From Costus lasius (Eukaryota > Streptophyta > Magnoliopsida > Zingiberales > Costaceae): DNA of 64,000 bases. How positions within the stretch are numbered: position 1 is the first letter of the stretch; each line of letters opens with the position of its first letter. This document shows positions 33,255 to 44,169 of this stretch, one piece after another. The notes under the pieces are model-generated. The model had not been told where the DNA came from, made no database searches, and saw only the letters and a program-made list of their open reading frames with translations. The translations under genes and the position numbers were made by a program. The stretch is taken from assembly GCA_027563935.2 (NCBI GenBank), contig CM050450.1:25407439-25471438 (forward strand). Reading direction: 5' to 3'.

Positions 33255-34701
33255 CTACCCTCTCACCAATCTTGGTGAAGGGCACCTTTGTCATCTTCCC
33301 TAATAAACAAGGTTCACACGTATCAAATTCCTCCAAGGAACTTGAAACTAACAACCCATTTGCATGGAGTTGTTGGATGCGATTCTTGTTTATATGGGCT
33401 AATCGACAATGCCATAGGAAAACACCAACTGAACCACTCAGTTTGGTCCTTTTACTATTTATGTTACAAACAGAGTTATCCATGTCCAATACATATAGAC
33501 CATTGCACAAAGTACCCTTCCCATAGAACATTTTTGCAAATGAAAAAGAACAAAAGTTCTTATTTATTTCAAACTTAAATCCCTTCTTTGCCAAGCAAGG
33601 AATGGATACAATGTTCTTAGTAAGAGAAGGTACATAATAGCAATTATCTAACTCTAATTGAAGTCTAGAAGGGAGGGAGAGAGTCAAAACTTCCACAGCA
33701 ACAGCAGCAACCTGTGCCCCGTTTCCAAATCGTAGGTCAATCTCTCCAGCCTGCACCAATCTACTTTTCTTGAGCCCTTGCATATTTGCACAAATATGAG
33801 CTCTACATGCGGTATCCAATACCCATGACATAGAAGTAGAAAGGTTGACTTCTGTAACATAAATACCTGAGCAAGAAGCTAAGGCCAAGCCTTTCTTCTC
33901 CTCATTCTGAAGTTGCTTGCAGTCCCTCCTCCAGTGACCCTGCTCGCCATAGTGGAAACACCTCTGCTCCTTTGACTTCTTCACCTTTTTCTTCAGTGCC
34001 TTGGTAGGACCTCTAGCACTGCCCTTAGCACGTGCCTTACCCTTTTTCTTTATCTTCTTGGTCGCAGAGACCAAAAGAACAGAATTGGGATTGGTCTTAC
34101 CCATCTCACGCTCGGCTGTTTGGAGCATATTCAGTAGTTCCTCCCTTGTGCAATCAATCTGGTTCATGTTAAAATTTATGATAAACGGACTGAAGCTAGG
34201 GGGCAGGGACTGCAGAATAAGATCCACAACCAGCTCGTTGTCTATGGTATGTCCTAGTCTCCTGAGATGATCCACATTCCCAATCAGCTTGAGAACGTGG
34301 GGTCTCACTAGTGCACCCTTAGACAACTTACACCGAAAAATTGCTTTGGCAGTATCATATCTCTCAGTTCTAGCCTGAGCCTCGAACATCTGTTTCAGAT
34401 GAGTGATCATCTGAAAAGCATTCTGCTCCTCATATTGCAACTGAAGTTCAGGTGCCATAGTGGCTAGCATGAGACATGCAACCTCCAAAGAGTCATCCTG
34501 ATGCTTTCTAAAAGCATCCCTGTCTGCCGTCTGGGCATTAGGCGGAGGAGCCGTAGGAAGAGGCTGTTCAAGGACATACAGCTTCTTCTTGAGCTTGAGG
34601 GCTATCCTCATGTTCCGATGCCAGTCCATAAAGTTGGTTCCAACCAACTTATCCTTATCTAAAAGGGATCGCAGTGTCAATCCGCCAATGTTCGTAGCTA
34701 T
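33255..34701 (-). pseudogene. Copia-D gag, protease and integrase N-terminus
   Basis: The minus-strand frame is open over about 480 codons and closely follows copia-A: gag (LRSLLDKDKLVGTNFMDWHRN), a knuckle reading CFHYGEQGHWRRDC in which the second Cys has become Tyr, a protease with WVLDTACRAHIC, and the integrase HHCC region (WHCRLAHINKNRI ... CEPCLLGKMTK). It breaks at GERV, where copia-C's LTR begins; the integrase core and most of RT are missing. The codon aligned with A's ATG is ATA (34701-34699), so the start is lost. The rest of the gene is at 5414-6248. Not functional, because of the lost start, the damaged zinc site and the deletion. Confidence 0.92.
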
Positions 34702-36370
34702 TGTTCTACAATAACCAAGAAACAACAGATTAGTACTACTTTGAATCATTTAAACTGGACTTGTTTTAAATGATCATGGCTCCCACTATTTTAATCAAAT
34801 TGACAACCCACAAAGTCAATAGGAAAATTTAAGATTTCCTAGTGAGATGAGATCCTTATTCCACATGAGGCTTTGCGTCCCACGAGGGTGGGATGAGATG
34901 CACAAAGTGATCCATGCTTCTTAAGGTGGGCGTGCCGGCTGGTTGCTCCAAGCAACTCCCGTTGTTGAGATAGTCTAGGAATTTTATGTCCAGCGAGGGC
35001 TGGAAACAGCATGAAACCCTAACCTCTCAACGATGCCTCTAAAGTTTCATCATGTGCCCAACACATATGAAAATCTAGTCAAGTCCATTCCTAACCGTTA
35101 TGCCCAGGGCCAACGAGTTTCCTTGCGAAGGCATGCACAGGTTAAAACTGGACTAGGGAAACCATTGCCACCACGCACTTTCTAAAGATAAGTGGGTGTG
35201 TCCCACGAGGGTGAGAAACAGTTCACAACTCCACTGATCGACAGCTTAGTGAGGGCTACGCGTTACAAGGCTACTAGACTTGATATTTTGAACGAGGGTT
35301 TTTACGGTCTCATCAGTTTTATCTTATGTCTAACAATACAGGCATGCAATCCTATAGTGATAACATAACGATAAAACATCACAGGCATGCTTTTGCAGAT
35401 AATGAAAGTATTAAAAGACTGATGTGATCATAACCTATTCAAGATATTGAACCAACCCATGCCAAAAGGAGGTTCAACTCTTGACCTAGGACTCAAGCCC
35501 CCAAGACAAGACTTAACGTAGCCGACCTCTAGCTAGGTCTTCAAGGTTGGCTCCAAGGTCCTTCTCACCATGGTTTAGCTCACAAACACTAGAGGTAGTT
35601 ATAGGGGAAACCTAGAAGCACCCTCATAGGTTCGGCCAATGCCATGGGCTTCCTCCAAGGGTGATGCGCCACCATGTAAGGGCCAAGAGACATAGCATAC
35701 AAGTGCTAAGGCTTGGCCAAGTCAAACTTGCGCTACTCACCATGCGCCATCAAGGAAGAGTCCTTCTTGCGCCACCAATCAAGGTGCACAAGCAAGCATA
35801 CATGCGTCAATCTCCAAGTACATGCGCCACCCTAATCTTCTTCTTAGTTAAAAGTAAAGAAAAAGTGGCACGCAGGCCTCACAAGGATACATCACAGGCA
35901 TGCAAAGGGGCTTGACTCATGACCACAACATTATGTACAACCAAGGTATGTACTCATGCAATTCTACATGCTCATGAAAAACATAAAATCCGAAATTTTA
36001 CATTTTCATAAAACAAGTCTCTTTTCCACATCTTCTTATCACAAATCTTTTAGTTATTCGTGATTAATTTTTCATGATGATTTCATAGATCCTTTCGGCT
36101 CTCAATTTTGTCAGATCAAGAGACCCCGCCAATCCGAAGACAAAATGCCCATCCTACTTGACAAAACTACGTGTGCCTTTGATCTTTAAATCAAGCAAGA
36201 AAAATAACCTAAAAATCCAAAAGAGATTGACAAGATGATAGGAACAAGAAACCCTAATTTTTCCTACATAGAAAAATCGTTCGCCATGTGATCATGCAAT
36301 TTTTGAAAATTGAGATATGGCATAAGAGCATGGAAAAGCATGAAATTACATCGTTCGAGTCTCGCAAGTC
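34702..36370 (-). other. Copia-D 5' leader
   Basis: This is homologous to the copia-A leader along its length. Stem-loops: SL1 35202-35215 (one pair reduced to U-G in the RNA sense), SL2 34989-35004, SL3 34942-34956, SL4 34879-34892. The PBS-proximal stem is near 36105-36168. No coding frame is supported. Confidence 0.75.
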
Positions 36371-36382
36371 GCTCTGATACCA
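36371..36382 (-). promoter_or_regulatory. Copia-D primer binding site (iMet tRNA)
   Basis: Minus-strand tggtatcagagc, one base from the LTR edge at 36384. Confidence 0.93.
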
Positions 36383-36383
36383 C

Positions 36384-38320
36384 TGTTGGGAAACCCCGAG
36401 GATATTTTATAATTTTCAGAGATAGAGATTACACAAATACATTACACAGCGGAAGCAATATCCCCGAAATGAGTCAGTCTCAAAAACCCAGTGAAGATCG
36501 CATGCGAGAGAGTCGACACGATGAGTTAGAAAATACCTCAAAGCAAGATGAGGCCGATGTCGAGGTAGGCACCCAAGCGTGCGCCCTCTGCAGTCTCACA
36601 CAAATGGATACCTCGAGTCCTCTTCTTCCATGCCCAGTGCTAGCCTCGAGAAGAAGATCCAAGCCTTAGTCACCTTCTCCAATGCTTGCGCCACCTCCAA
36701 GGTAGAAGCACTAATTGAAGAAGAAGAGAGGAGAAGGGAGAATGTCGCCAAGCCTTTGCTTCTCTTGCACCTAAGGAGGAGGAAGAAAGGAAGAAGCTTG
36801 CGGCCCTCTTGTTGGAAGATGGAAATTGCGCCAAAGCCCTTGCTCTCGCCTCTTAGATGTGTTCTCACACCTCCAAGGAATTGAACACAAGAGAGGGGTG
36901 GCTAGGGTCCAATAAATATGGCAAGAGGCGGTTTGGGCAAGGGCTAGGATTATGACAAGTGTGTGGCTAGGATGAGGGGGTTTGAGGCATGGAAAGTCTC
37001 CAAAACTTTACCAAAAACTTCATTCAAACTATCCATAATTGCCCAAGCACCATATCAGCCCAAGACATGCCATAAAGGCATTCATACCATCAAAGGAGAA
37101 GGGCTAGGCGCAAATTCCTTCTTAATGAAGCAATTTTTGCCACCCAAACCCCATTATGCCCCGTAGGCGCCAATGGGGTTGGCTTTCTCCCCATTATGCC
37201 CTTTTAGCCCATTGCCTCTTCATGACAACTTGTTATTGGGCCTCATTGGATAATGAGATAGCCCAAACTTCATTACATGGGTTGATTAAGCACTTGGATC
37301 CAATCCAAATGTGACCAACTATGGTCAAATACGGGTCAACCAGCCAAAAATGAAGTTTGGCTCCAATAACATTCTTTAATCTCATCAGGACCATTGGCGC
37401 TGATGAAATCTCCCAAATAGATCCGAGCTATCCAATAACTCGATCATAAGGCTTTTCGATCAATACGAGAACTCGAGTATCAAGGTGTGCGACTATGTAG
37501 GTTCCACTAACGCTGGCAGTGCTGACCAAAGGTCACCACAAGCAGTGAGTGACACCTAGCAGTGCATCACTGCTACCTAGGTCATTGGAATGGATATCGA
37601 CATCGACATCCCCATCATCACAACTAGGTACATATGCATTACAGTCTCTTTGCCGAACTGATATCCGATTGGACAAGTATGTCACCACTTGTTTTCACCC
37701 AATCACATGGCTATGACTAAATCAGGTCCTCACCTGGGTATGGCCATACACTTTCAGTCATAGAACCATAGAGGAGCTCCATGGATATCAAGCTTCTCTT
37801 AGGAAGGGGCAAATCATTTGTCTGTCTATTGACCTTCTCATATGGGTCATGACATGTTCAATGACAACCGTTATTACCTCCCAACTATGGCGAAGTGTTA
37901 GGTTGTATCAAAGCATATCCCTAACCATATAGAATGGCCAATGACCTCAAGTCAAGGGAACAATGCATCTCCTGTCACATGTGAGGATAACTCATGACAC
38001 CAAGTCATTGCCTCACAGCGGGTCTATCCAGTATATCCACTACTGATATACCCATATGTCTGCGTTAGCACCTCGTGCCTAACCAACCCATATACCAGTC
38101 TCACAAGTACCAGAGTTGTCCCATATCCACTCAAGTACATCGACTGGGGACAATCATTTGAGCACAGATCCAATATGTCTCCAGGAACATTAACATGTAA
38201 GTACATAATCGCAGATGTAAACAAACATAGATAATGACAATGCTAGAAAGATATATAAATATCAAAGTCAAGTAGTACAATAATGGACCAATACTAGGTC
38301 CTAGGGCATATACACCAACA
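36384..38320 (-). repeat. Copia-D 5' LTR
   Basis: This 1937-bp repeat is followed by the aagga duplication at 38321-38325. About 18 substitutions are seen against the 3' LTR in the first 295 bases. A short deletion near 37308 removes part of the block around 'gcaaccctaatcc'. Confidence 0.93.
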
Positions 38321-38325
38321 AAGGA

Positions 38326-38679
38326 CTCCTTGCATATTCAGCCAAGGCAAGAAGTTGAAGATCTTGTGTGCTCTAGGGCTTGGGGGATGAGGAATTTCAT
38401 CAGAGCATAGAGTGGGGACCCATATTGGTTTCTGACATTGAGGATACAGTGTGATCTCGCATAGTTGTGGATTTTGTTGTCAGGGATGCTCGGGGGCATT
38501 GACACAGAGCGCAGGGGTATATACTTTTGAGTTGTGCGTAGGGTCGACGTAGGGTGACGGGTGCACATTGAGAGTTTACACAATTTGTTATTCCGCTGTG
38601 CACAATTGTGTAAATGGGAGGCTGACGGGTTGAGGACTCATGCCATAACTTCTCAGGTTTTTAATTAGCAAAATTTTAG
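38326..38679. other. Insertion E, right part
   Basis: This is the remainder of the unclassified insertion in G's gag. It contains a local inverted repeat (tttacacaat and attgtgtaaa, about 38576-38618) and no coding region. It ends at the ggtgtaa repeat, 38680-38686. Confidence 0.45.
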
Positions 38680-39255
38680 GGTGTAATAGCAGGGACACTA
38701 GCTTTTGGTTGAGAGGCTCTAAGCTGTTGCAATTTATATTCTCTGTCTATGGCGAATTGGTAAGCTTCTTGTAGGGTGTCACACCTATGATCTATTAAGG
38801 CCTTTTTTTCTCAGTTTTTAACCCTCCCTTAAATCTATTCAAGGTTAGTCATGGCTCCTCATTAAGGTCACACTTAATCAGTAGGTCCTCAAATTTTCTC
38901 ACATACAAGTGGCTGGGTCATTACCTTAGACTAACCTAGAGAGCTGGTCATGCTTTTTCTGTCGATAATTTAGGGACACATTTCTCCCTTAATTTCCACT
39001 TCATATCATCCCAAATGGTGATGGGTGGGATGCCACTCATAGATAGCCGAACCTCAACACTATTCTGCTGTGGGCTTGGTGATATGTGGGCGAATAGGGC
39101 AAGATCAAAGGCCTACTAGCTATGAGTTTAGGTAGGCTCCGACCCTTCTCAACACACAAACGCAGATGGATTTTAGAAATTGGTACGGAATAGTAATAGA
39201 ATTCTAGCTCCCTCTTCAAGCTGTCGAGGACCACAACAAGGCATTTGTTGTGGTC
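38680..39255 (-). pseudogene. Element G gag capsid remnant
   Basis: On the minus strand, with frame changes and stops, the retrotransposon gag family shows as IWDDMKWKLREKCVPK, then YVRKFEDLLIKCDLNEEP, LTLNRFKGGLK and, near the insertion point, AIDREYKLQQLRASQ and ASVPAITP. Several stops replace codons that are Trp or Gln in a typical gag. The reading carries on at 2230 with TTLARATP and the zinc knuckle. Gag would have assembled the capsid. The 5' end of gag is poorly defined. Confidence 0.7.
39229..39255. repeat. Perfect hairpin in the gag region of element G
   Basis: gaccacaacaa and ttgttgtggtc form an 11-bp perfect stem around the 5-base loop ggcat. It has survived although the surrounding gag is heavily mutated. 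Confidence 0.7.
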
Positions 39256-39653
39256 AGAGTTGTACCGCTGGAGAATACCCTTAAAGCTATCTATTAACTA
39301 AGATAGCTGAAGTTTATTCCCTGACCAGACGTTGACCAAAAGCTTGCAGAGGTTCAAAGAGCCAAATGTTCAAAAATAGCAACACAACAGAACTTCAGCA
39401 ATAGAGTTACAGCAAGGCATTAACCCAAAAATCGGAGAGTTTAGGGATGCTCCTCCATAGATCTATATGAGCTATAGATTTTGGACGACAAAGCTTGCTT
39501 TATAGAAAAACTCAGCACAAGAAAGTCAGACAAGTTGCAACAAAATGCAGCACAATAAAGTCAAAAAATTTACAAAAAAATAGATCCAAATTTGAAGTTT
39601 AGAGAAGAGGTATCAGCAAAGCAGATGCGCAAATTCTAAAGCACCTTAGGGTT
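39256..39653 (-). other. Element G leader and unrecognised gag 5' end
   Basis: Between the primer site and the recognisable capsid I see A-rich sequence with no clear reading frame. The gag N-terminus and start codon probably lay here. Confidence 0.45.
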
Positions 39654-39665
39654 GCTTTGATGCCA
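39654..39665 (-). promoter_or_regulatory. Degenerate primer binding site of element G
   Basis: Minus-strand tggcatcaaagc matches the iMet primer site tggtatcagagc with two changes, both transitions. It lies four bases from tgttggac, taken as the plus-strand start of G's LTR. Confidence 0.7.
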
Positions 39666-40185
39666 CTAATGTTGGACAAAGCTACCAGGATTTTCCTCAG
39701 ATATGAAGCTCTACAACCAACCAATAGGCATGTGCAAGTTATGGCAAAAGAACAGAAATATTCAGCTTCATCTAGCATGCAACCTTAAAAGAAAAATCCC
39801 TACATGGAAGGATTATACCTGAGGCCCCCTTTAGGGAGGGGGGGCTAAGACCTGTTTCATTGAATCTCTCTACTCTTGAATCGTAGCGCTGAAGCTGAGT
39901 AATAGGTAATTGAATGGCCTAGAATCCGATCAAAGGGACAGTAGGAGACTGGAAGGAATACAACTCCAAGCCTCCTTAAACTAACAATGGGACCTTTGGG
40001 GGAAGCTTGATGAAGTTTTCAATCCACAACCGTATGCTTCAAGGTGGACTTCACGCGTTTATACTCCAAGGAACTCCCATGTTAGTCCTCAGCTAGCAAC
40101 TCTCTAGCAAGCTCACATGAAGATTGAAGGAGAAGGGGAGGCTGTAGGTTCAGTGGAGTACGGAGGAGCGAGAGGGAGGATATCG

Positions 40186-40226
40186 ACACACACACGCACG
40201 CACACACACACACACAGACACAGACA

Positions 40227-40258
<32 letters not shown>
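40186..40258. repeat. CA/TG microsatellite
   Basis: About 73 bases of alternating CA with a few G and T interruptions, within element G's LTR. The translations through it are artefacts of the repeat. Confidence 0.95.
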
Positions 40259-40621
40259 GCACAACACATGCAAACACAAGCTTTGAAAATTTCAAAGACG
40301 TTAGACCACCCTCCCAAGACTGAATACAAGGGCTTAAAACCTTCCCTCTCAATGTTCCAATCCTCAAAACTTGGGCTGATCTAAGCAAACTACAGGCGTA
40401 TTGAAGTGGTTGCTTGATTTGGGCAGGAAGGGAATGTGGTGTATGAAGCTTGGGCTGACTTTGCTTGCTGTCCCTCACACATGAAGAGGTGTGCAGGCTC
40501 CTTAATTGGCATTCCTTCTTTGGATGGGGCAGAAATGGGAGTTGGGATTTTGTGAATTGCACAACTATGTGCTGGAGCTAGTTGGAGTTTCCTCTCTTTG
40601 ATGGATGCGTATATAGGGGTC

Positions 40622-40718
40622 AAATTGCTGAATGTTGATTGCCCTTATTGAATTTGAAGCTTTGGCTGGATGGTTGACTGGATGTTGATTTCAAATTGCT
40701 AAATGTTGATTGCCCTTG
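40622..40718. repeat. 71-bp minisatellite split by Athila-1
   Basis: Unit 1 is 40622-40692. Unit 2 starts at 40693 and is interrupted at 40718, resuming at 60961. Unit 3 is about 61009-61080. Each unit carries 'ttgctgaatgttga' followed by 'tttgaag' and 'ggatgttga' words. Confidence 0.8.
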
Positions 40719-42270
40719 TGATGTCTCGTATTTACATAGTATTTTTACTATACTTTTTATGCATAATTTCTCCTATTCTTATCATATTTTCACTTATCTC
40801 AACTCATATCCTTTTGATTGTTCAGAATCTTCACCTCTCATCACTTTTGGCACGTTTCAGGAAAAAAAAAGACCAAATTTTGATAGATTTTGATGAATCC
40901 ATGTGCATAGATAAATTCTACAAGTCAAGACGAAGCTGCCCATCAAATTTCGTGCGAATTAGAGCTCATTTAAAAAATATGGCACTGCCACATTTATTAT
41001 CACGGCCCTTATTTCTGGAACAGCATCGAAAAAAACATGGCACCGCCTATGATATTTATCACGTCCGTATTTTGTTTTAGAAAATCCACAAAAAGAAATA
41101 CGGCAAGGCCGTATTTATTTTCACGGCCATATTTTATTTCAGAAAATCCATAAAAAGAAATACGGCAGTGCCGTATGTATTTTCACAACCATATTTCTAC
41201 CAGGTTGTAATTCCGGAAGACACAAAAGAAAATACGGCACCACTGTATTTATTATCATGGCCATATTTTTATCTGCTAGTTTCAAGTTTGACTCGGTTTT
41301 TCACTCGATTTGATTCCTTTTCACACTGAATTTTGAGGAAAACCTATTCTAAGGGTGGAGAACTATATAAGGGAGCTTTGGACCGATTATTGGGACTTTT
41401 TGGCCGATTTACAAGGAGAATTCAATGAAGAGGCGAGAGCTAGGGCGAACAGTGGTGATATCGATTTCTAGCAGGAAAAGCTTTGATTTTCGGCTAGCTA
41501 GCGTTGATCCTCATCAGGGAGCCTTGATTCTTGTCGTCCTTGTCGATTTCATAGTGATTTGCTAATTTGTAATCAAAAACATGGATTCTTACAACGTTGA
41601 TATTATTACTATGCATGTGTAAACTCTTTATTTAGGATTTAAGGTGTAACCCTCTATGTTTTCTTGACTTGACTATTGTTATCTTCTTATGAAGTGATTA
41701 ATTTGGGTTAGATTCAATAATTGTTGTGCTTATTATGTGTTGATTACTAGCCATAATTTGCATGTCTTGAGACATCAGAAGAAGTACTGAGAGGTGAATT
41801 GCGACGTTGAATCTATAATTTTTGGACATGTTGATTTGAACACAAGAGTAGTTCAAATCGACTTGAGGATGTTCTAGATTTATCAAGAACTCATTAGGTT
41901 TATTTCAAATTAATAACCACGAGATTAGAGAATTAATTTAAATAGACACCGGATTGTACTGCTGAGAGGGGGCGGCAATCTGTACATGCGGATAAATCCC
42001 CTTCAACACAGTAAATCCTTCTTAAGATAATTTTAATTATAAAAAGTCATGAAACAAAGTGTGGTGAACCCGAAGTCTTGAATTTCCATCAAATTGATTA
42101 CACCCCAAGTTTATTTTACTCCTTCTGCAGTTTAGTTAAGATGAAAAACCACTCTTTTTCCTAAATTGTCTAGCTAACGATCTTAAGTAGAGTTAGTACT
42201 TGGTCATTGGTCCTTGTGGGATCGATATTTTTATTACTTCAATTTGTTTGTGCACTTGCGGAACACATCA
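40719..42270 (+). repeat. Athila-1 5' LTR
   Basis: This 1552-bp LTR contains about five tandem 60-70-base units built around a palindrome such as tacggcactgccgta followed by 'tttattttcacggccgta' (about 40975-41275), then a TATA box at 41363-41370 (ctatataa). No gene is present; the open frames at 40696-41080 are by chance. Confidence 0.92.
41363..41370 (+). promoter_or_regulatory. TATA box of the Athila-1 5' LTR
   Basis: ctatataa followed by gggagc, about 90 bases after the palindromic repeats. The equivalent in the 3' LTR is 60134-60141. Confidence 0.6.
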
Positions 42271-42276
42271 AGTTTT

Positions 42277-42294
42277 TGGCGCCGTTGCTGGGAA
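42277..42294 (+). promoter_or_regulatory. Athila-1 primer binding site (tRNA-Asp type)
   Basis: tggcgccgttgctgggaa, six bases after the LTR, matches the primer site known for Athila elements (tggcgccgttgccgggga) with two changes. Confidence 0.88.
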
Positions 42295-42438
42295 CAATGT
42301 CATCAATATTGACTCAATCTAGGGGTTGATAGACTAGACTTTTGTTTCCTTCTACTTGTTATTTAACTCTACTTATTTATAGTTTTTCTTTGAACTGATT
42401 GTCCATTTTCCATCTTTAGTTTAACTTGTTAATTATTT

Positions 42439-44169
42439 ATGCCCAGGTGTTCCAGGAAGCTATTTGAGGAAGATCCAGAACCGGAGAAAACTTTTCACCT
42501 ACGTAGGAAGGAATTAGCAAGGGAAATCTTAAAGTCTAAGATGGGTGATCATAGAGCATTAAAGGATTACGCAAACCCAAACCTGCAAGGGGTTCGCTCT
42601 AGTATTGGTCGTCCCAACATTGAGGCGAACAATTTTGAAATCAAACCATCCCTACTTTCTATAGTTCAACAGAATCAGTTTGGAGGCTTGCCATCTGAGG
42701 ATCCTAATATGCATCTTTCTATATTTCTTGAATATTGTGATACTTTAAAGATGAATGGTGTTTCTAATGATGCTCTTCGACTCAAACTTTCCCCTTTTTC
42801 TCTCAGGGATAGAGCTTGCGCATGGCTTCATTCTCATCAACTAGGTTCCATAACAACTTGGGAGGAACTCTCCAATGCTATTCTAGCAAAATATTTTCCC
42901 CCAAGGAAAACTGCACAGCTTAGGAAGCAGATCACGAGCTTTGTTCAGAAAGAAGGAGAATCATTGTACGAGGCGTGAGACCGATTTAAAGAACTTCAGA
43001 GAATGTGCCCACACCACGGCCTCGATAAGTGGGTAATCATTCACACATTTTATAATGCATTGAATTATAATACTCGCATGTCAGTTGATGCTGCCGCCGG
43101 TGGGGCGATCATGAACAATAGTGTGGATGATGAAATTAATTTGTTTGAAGAAATGGCTTTGAATCATTGTCAATAGGTAAGTGAAAGAAGGCCATCTGCC
43201 AAGGCGTCAGGTAGGTATGACTTAGATGCTATCACTTCTCTTGCTGCCAAGGTCGATTCTTTAATTTGTAAAATTAATTCTTTAAATCTTAATCCTGCCA
43301 CTGTTAATGCTATTTTGTGTGAGATTTGTGGTAATGCACAACATTATACACAAGATTGTTAGTTGGGAGTTTCTACACAAGGTGAGTGCGACTTTGAACA
43401 AGCGAATGCAATTGGGAGTTATAATAGAAGACCTCAGAATGACCCATCCTCAAGCACTTACAACCTTGGTTGGAGGAACCATCCCAATCTTTCATGGAGG
43501 AGTAATCAAAACTAAGCACCTCAGGGTAATAATCGACAGCCCTCTGGCTTTCAGCAAAGACAGTACAATCAACCTCCACCTCAAGCTCTTCAGAAGTCAA
43601 ACCTGGAAATTATGATGGAGACATTTATTGCCACACAGACCAAGCAGAATAACAATTTCATACATCAATTAGATGATTTCAGGTAAGAATTTAGACATGT
43701 TGGTGAGTCTATCAAGAATCTGACTTATGAGATGGAATCTATGAAGACCCATCAAAAGATGTTGGAAACTCAGATAGCTCAGTAGGCCAACTCTTCAAGT
43801 AGGCCTACAGGTAGGCTATCGGGGAAGCTAGAGATAAACCCATGTGAGCATTGCAATACCATTATAATACGCAGTGGGAAACAATTGGAAGAGACACGAG
43901 CACCAGATACAACGCAAGACCAAGAGGTGCAAACTTTTGAATCCATAGAGGAAGAAGGAAACAATGGCGACACATCTTTGCAAGATAGGGAGCCGGAACT
44001 AGTTTATGTACCACCACCTCCCTACAAATCGCCAGTACCTTTCCCTTAAAGATTGGCGAAGGCTAAACTTGATAAACAATTTGGCAAATTTTTAGAGGTA
44101 ATTAAAAAGCTTTATATTAATATACCTTTCACTGATGCTTTGTCATAGATACCTTCATATGCCAAGTTC
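42439..44169 (+). pseudogene. Athila-1 gag
   Basis: The frame opens at ATG 42439 (MPRCSRKLFEEDPEP) and shows the Athila capsid: SIFLEYCDTLKMNGVS, LSPFSLRDRACAWL, TWEELSNAILAKYFPP and, after a TGA at 42976-42978 (Trp in relatives), DRFKELQRMCPHHGLDKW and VDAAAGGAIMN. A CCHC-like knuckle (CEICGNAQHYTQDC) comes near 43320-43360. Further stops follow, most of them TAG or TAA where Athila-2 or sense suggests Gln (near 43174, 43363, 43515, 43683, 43783, 44048, 44147). A conserved CNTI-x-RSGKQLEE segment marks the link to protease. The overall frame is well kept, so the damage is by point changes. Confidence 0.88.

Larger units (their letters stand above)
3441..38320 (-). mobile_element. Copia-D: Ty1/copia retrotransposon, minus strand, host of C, B and A
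   Basis: LTRs at 3441-5392 and 36384-38320 begin tgttgggaaa and end caccaaca on the plus strand, and are flanked by the perfect 5-base duplication aagga (3436-3440 and 38321-38325). Inside the right LTR lies an iMet primer site, inside the left one a polypurine tract, so transcription ran right to left. Its own sequence is about 7.9 kb; the rest is copia-C and its passengers. LTR divergence judged from the first 300 bases is about 6%, the highest of the four copia elements. About 1.6 kb of pol (integrase core and most of RT) is missing at the C junction. D belongs to the same LTR family as copia-A. Confidence 0.93.
39670..40718 (-). repeat. Element G 5' LTR, part 1
   Basis: The LTR starts at tgttggacaa beside the primer site and continues right until Athila-1 interrupts it. 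It contains the CA microsatellite and one and a half minisatellite units. The other part is at 60960-61179. The second LTR of G is not in the window, so the right end cannot be confirmed. Confidence 0.55.

Noticed and set aside
40082..40562. Cys/Val-rich and Thr/His-rich predicted proteins
   Set aside because: They are translations of the CA microsatellite.
40975..41275. CRISPR-like array of regular repeats
   Set aside because: Units are contiguous, diverged tandem repeats with palindromes inside a plant LTR; there are no spacers and no cas genes.
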